This document shows, in pieces, positions 13,873 to 16,121 of a stretch of 16,121 nt of DNA; the first letter of the stretch is position 1; every line of letters starts with the position of its first letter. The DNA lies in the NCBI GenBank assembly GCA_025999435.1, contig BNXH01000038.1, positions 1-16,121 of the forward strand, read 5' to 3'. A program made the position numbers and the translations under genes. The notes below the pieces were generated by a model, which was given only the letters and a program-made list of their open reading frames with translations, ran no database searches and was not told where the DNA came from. This DNA is from Bacteroidia bacterium. Lineage in GTDB: Bacteria > Bacteroidota > Bacteroidia > Bacteroidales > Dysgonomonadaceae.

Positions 13873-15061
13873 TTTTCTTTTGCACGCTATGGAATATTTT
13901 AGTCGGAACACCGTATATCTTGGTAAATCCTTTGGCATCGTCCGCCGTCCATGCTTTGTTTACCTCACCGTACTCACCGAAATCAGCTTTCATCAGGTCG
14001 AAATCACTTTCCACACCAACAAGGGTATAATGATATGGCTTCAATTCAACAATTACCTTTCCTGTAACATTATCCTGCGAACTAACAAGGAATGCTTCTA
14101 TGTCGCGCATCACAGGCTCCAGATACTGTGCTTCGTGCAAGAACATCCCGTACCAATTGCCTACTTGGTCTTTCCAGTATTGCTGCCATTTGGTAAGCGT
14201 ATGTTTCTCAAGCATTTTGTGTGCATTGATAATCACAAGCGGCGCAGCGGCTTCAAACCCGACACGTCCTTTGATGCCGATGATGGTATCGCCGATATGC
14301 ATGTCGCGTCCTATGGCATAAGCCGATGCTATTTCTTCTATTTTCTGAATAGCTTTTACTTTATCGGAATATTTTTCTCCGTTCACAGCGGCTATTTCGC
14401 CCTGTTCGAAATCGATAGTCAAAGTTTCCGAACCTTGTTTTTTCAATTGAGACGGATAAGCTTCTTCCGGAAGAGTTTTTTCTGATTTCAGGGTTTCTTT
14501 TCCTCCGATACTTGTACCCCAAAGGCCTTTATTAATGGAGTATTCCATCTTGGTAAAATCAGCTTCATAGCCATGTTCCTTCAGGTAATTTATCTCGTAC
14601 TCGCGGGTAAGAATCATATCACGGGTAGGGGTAATAATCTCGATACCAGGAGCCAGCACATCGAATGTAAGGTCGAAACGTACCTGATCATTTCCTGCGC
14701 CTGTACTGCCATGAGCCACGGCGTCGGCTCCGATTTCCTTCGCGTAATTGATAATGGCAATTGCCTGAAAAATACGTTCGGAACTTACAGAAATGGGATA
14801 GGTACCATTGCGAAGCACATTACCGAAAATCATATATTTGATGCTCTTCCGGTAATATTCTTGTGTAATATCTAAGCTGACATGCTTTACAGCGCCTAGT
14901 CTGTATGCTTTTTCTTCTATTATTTTCAAGTCATCAGGGGTAAAACCGCCGGTATTGGCGATCGCTGTATACACATCATATCCCATATCCTCAGACAGAT
15001 ACTTGGCACAAAACGATGTATCCAACCCTCCACTGAATGCTAAAACAACTTTCTTTTTCAT
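13841..15061 (-). CDS. argG: Argininosuccinate synthase
   Basis: This cytoplasmic enzyme joins citrulline and aspartate using ATP to form argininosuccinate, the second-last step of arginine synthesis. The 406-residue protein has the N-type ATP pyrophosphatase P-loop AFSGGLDTS (8-16), the conserved SSERIFQAIAIINYAKEIGADAVAHGSTGAGNDQ region in two parts (93-112 and 113-126), TPTRD (144-148), and the family's IGIKGRVGFEAAAP stretch. The core ends at about KIFHSVQKKNK; the last residues, KAPYPPKGE, are encoded by the GC-rich repeat and are probably an acquired tail. It is preceded by an 86-base gap holding an ARG-box-like dyad and is followed by argC 13 bases after its stop. No catalytic motif is missing. 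Confidence 0.95.
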   Translation of the reverse strand: MKKKVVLAFSGGLDTSFCAKYLSEDMGYDVYTAIANTGGFTPDDLKIIEEKAYRLGAVKHVSLDITQEYYRKSIKYMIFGNVLRNGTYPISVSSERIFQAIAIINYAKEIGADAVAHGSTGAGNDQVRFDLTFDVLAPGIEIITPTRDMILTREYEINYLKEHGYEADFTKMEYSINKGLWGTSIGGKETLKSEKTLPEEAYPSQLKKQGSETLTIDFEQGEIAAVNGEKYSDKVKAIQKIEEIASAYAIGRDMHIGDTIIGIKGRVGFEAAAPLVIINAHKMLEKHTLTKWQQYWKDQVGNWYGMFLHEAQYLEPVMRDIEAFLVSSQDNVTGKVIVELKPYHYTLVGVESDFDLMKADFGEYGEVNKAWTADDAKGFTKIYGVPTKIFHSVQKKNKAPYPPKGE

Positions 15062-15122
15062 ACTATAATTTTGTTTTTAAAGGATGTATGGAAACTTGCA
15101 TGATAAAATTATTATAAGCTTT

Positions 15123-15140
15123 GGCGAATTGCTATTCATG
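15123..15140 (-). promoter_or_regulatory. ARG-box-like operator upstream of argG
   Basis: On the minus strand CATGAATAGCAATTCGCC holds GAAT and ATTC half-sites four bases apart. It fits the E. coli ARG box core TGAATnnnnATTCA at 9 of 10 defined bases and the start of the Bacillus AhrC box (CATGAATA). It lies between the GNAT stop and the argG ATG, about 62 bases before argG. Since argR is encoded just upstream in the same direction, ArgR binding here is plausible. It is a consensus match only. Confidence 0.6.
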
Positions 15141-15147
15141 CTCGTTT

Positions 15148-15783
15148 TCATTTCTTCAATTGCTTTTTTAGGTCTTTTATTATGTCTTTTACTTCTTTCT
15201 TATCTTTCTGCTTTTCAGGATCGAAAAGCATAGCAGTACATATGCAGTATTTTCTGTCGGTACGTGTCAGCACATCATAATTGACACAGCCCTGACATCC
15301 TCTCCAGAAGGCTTCATCATCCGTTAATTGGGCAAATGTCACCGGCATATATCCCAGTTCGGTGTTAATTTTCATTACCGCAGCTCCGGAAGTCAAACCA
15401 AAAACCTTGGCATCGGGAAACATGGCTCTGGCCAGAGAGAAAGCATGTCGCTTGATCTTTTTAGCCAATCCGTGTTGCCGGAATTTTTCTACTACTATCA
15501 ACCCGGAATTAGCCACATATTGTTTATTACCCCATGACTCTATGTAACAAAATCCGGCAAATTCCTGATCTACAAGAGAAATGATAGCCTTCCCTTCTAT
15601 TATTTTCAGTTCAAGATATTCCGGCGAACGTTTCGCGATTCCTGTACCACGTACTTTTGCCGCTGCTTCTATTGTATCCAATATGGTCTGTACGTATTTT
15701 AGATGGCTTTCGTTTGCTATTTGTATAGTCAGTTGCTCTTGCTCTTCCATTGGCTTATCCAATACAAGTTCATTTGTATTCAT
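15148..15783 (-). CDS. GNAT-family N-acyltransferase of the arginine cluster, candidate N-acylglutamate synthase
   Basis: A GNAT-fold acyltransferase of 211 residues. The core runs from about 18 to 150. The acyl-CoA-binding region is around VVEKFRQHGLAKKIKRHAFSLA (98-119), with the R/Q-x-x-G-x-A-like pattern RQHGLAKK (102-109) in place of the classical one. The strand-and-loop GFCYIESWGNKQYVANSGLIV precedes it in two parts (77-91 and 92-97). After the core is a cysteine group: GCxxC at 162-166 (Cys163, Cys166) and CxC (Cys180, Cys182), which could bind zinc or an iron-sulfur cluster. The tail is lysine-rich. It sits between argR and argG. From memory, a GNAT gene in the same place in Bacteroides thetaiotaomicron has been linked by genetics to N-succinylglutamate synthesis, so the likely role is the first acylation of glutamate; this is inference. 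Confidence 0.72.
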   Translation of the reverse strand: MNTNELVLDKPMEEQEQLTIQIANESHLKYVQTILDTIEAAAKVRGTGIAKRSPEYLELKIIEGKAIISLVDQEFAGFCYIESWGNKQYVANSGLIVVEKFRQHGLAKKIKRHAFSLARAMFPDAKVFGLTSGAAVMKINTELGYMPVTFAQLTDDEAFWRGCQGCVNYDVLTRTDRKYCICTAMLFDPEKQKDKKEVKDIIKDLKKQLKK

Positions 15784-15795
15784 TTAATTTCTAAT

Positions 15796-16121
15796 CTATT
15801 GAATGTTCGGTATAAATGTCGAAAGTGAAGCTATCACCTCCTCTTTATTAATATTCTCTCTGGGTATCAGCAAAATAGTATCGTCACCAGCCACGGTTCC
15901 CAAAATATATTGAGATGCCCTTCCATCGATTTCCCCTGCGATTGCCATCGCATATCCAGGGCGTGTCTTTACAACTGCCAGTTGACCTGAAAATTCGATG
16001 CTGACAAAACCAAATGATGAGACCGGAATCTCTGCCTGTATATCCTGCGTTGTACCGGATAATCGATAAGCATAGTTACCTCCTGCTGTCGGCATCTTTA
16101 TTATTTTCAATTCTTTAATAT
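15796..16121 (-). CDS. argR: Arginine repressor ArgR, partial (N-terminus outside the window)
   Basis: The C-terminal two-thirds of ArgR. The frame stays open to the window edge with no stop, and reads IKELKIIKMPTAGGNYAY from there, which matches the end of the winged-helix DNA-binding domain of ArgR. The oligomerisation/arginine-binding domain follows: VVKTRPGYAMAIAGEIDG, then GTVAGDDTILLIPRE, where the GTxAGDDT motif forms the L-arginine site at the hexamer interface. A TTG at 16110 is not the start, because the protein clearly continues upstream. Its stop lies 12 bases before the GNAT gene, so argR and GNAT are probably in one transcript, and argR may be autoregulated. The ARG-box-like site before argG is a candidate target. 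Confidence 0.9.
   Translation of the reverse strand, partial: IKELKIIKMPTAGGNYAYRLSGTTQDIQAEIPVSSFGFVSIEFSGQLAVVKTRPGYAMAIAGEIDGRASQYILGTVAGDDTILLIPRENINKEEVIASLSTFIPNIQ

Noticed and set aside
13828..13938. ArgC with an upstream start (375 residues)
   Set aside because: The extra segment overlaps the argG 3' end and is encoded partly by the GC-rich repeat; the ATG at 13827 follows the argG stop by 13 bases and is more credible.
13880..14485. 201-residue open frame on the plus strand
   Set aside because: It is antisense to argG, whose protein is clearly conserved through this region; the frame is rich in Phe, Tyr and Ile as shadow frames often are.

Overview
The window looks like chromosomal DNA from a member of the Bacteroidota, most likely order Bacteroidales; a Dysgonomonas- or Parabacteroides-like host is a guess. 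The evidence is moderate-to-low GC, promoter-like TAnnTTTG boxes, and Bacteroidales-type proteins: the arginine cluster with a GNAT acyltransferase, the short MutS-like ATPase, and the prenyl-synthase/TatD gene pair. The intergenic DNA is rich in small dispersed repeats, and these are the most unusual part of the window.

Layout from left to right. (1) Positions 1-647 are a scar: a frameshifted, end-truncated IS5-family transposase remnant fused to the 3' part of a membrane-protein gene. (2) Positions 728-3194, minus strand, hold a compact three-gene operon: an isoprenyl diphosphate synthase, a 237-residue protein of unknown function, and a TatD-family metal-dependent hydrolase. (3) Positions 3195-4513 carry no gene. 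They hold the outward promoters of the two flanking operons. Between these lies a ~1 kb repeat island with pattern A-B-A-B-A-A-B-A, enclosed by 49-bp inverted repeats that match at 46 of 49 positions. (4) Positions 4514-7640, plus strand, hold UDP-glucose dehydrogenase, a LolD/MacB-type ABC ATPase without its permease, and DprA. (5) Positions 7751-16121, minus strand, read from the right: ArgR (cut by the window edge), a GNAT protein, ArgG, ArgC, a four-helix-bundle protein, a GT4 glycosyltransferase, a MutS-like ATPase, ArgD and a membrane-anchored GH25 lysozyme.

ArgR, the GNAT protein, ArgG, ArgC and ArgD form an arginine biosynthesis locus. The GNAT protein is a candidate for the first acylation of glutamate, which in Bacteroides proceeds through N-succinyl intermediates. 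A near-perfect ARG-box-like dyad lies just upstream of argG and suggests local control by ArgR. The locus has been interrupted or reshaped twice. A repeat with inverted GC-rich ends sits across the argG/argC junction and encodes the end of ArgG and the start of ArgC. Further on, a four-helix-bundle gene flanked by short inverted repeats begins exactly at the argC stop codon, and it is followed by two genes unrelated to arginine before argD.

I see no tRNA, rRNA, CRISPR array or convincing intrinsic terminator. No wholly new defence or metabolic system is evident. The strongest leads are the repeat island, the coding repeat at argG/argC, the ARG box, and the cysteine-bearing GNAT protein.
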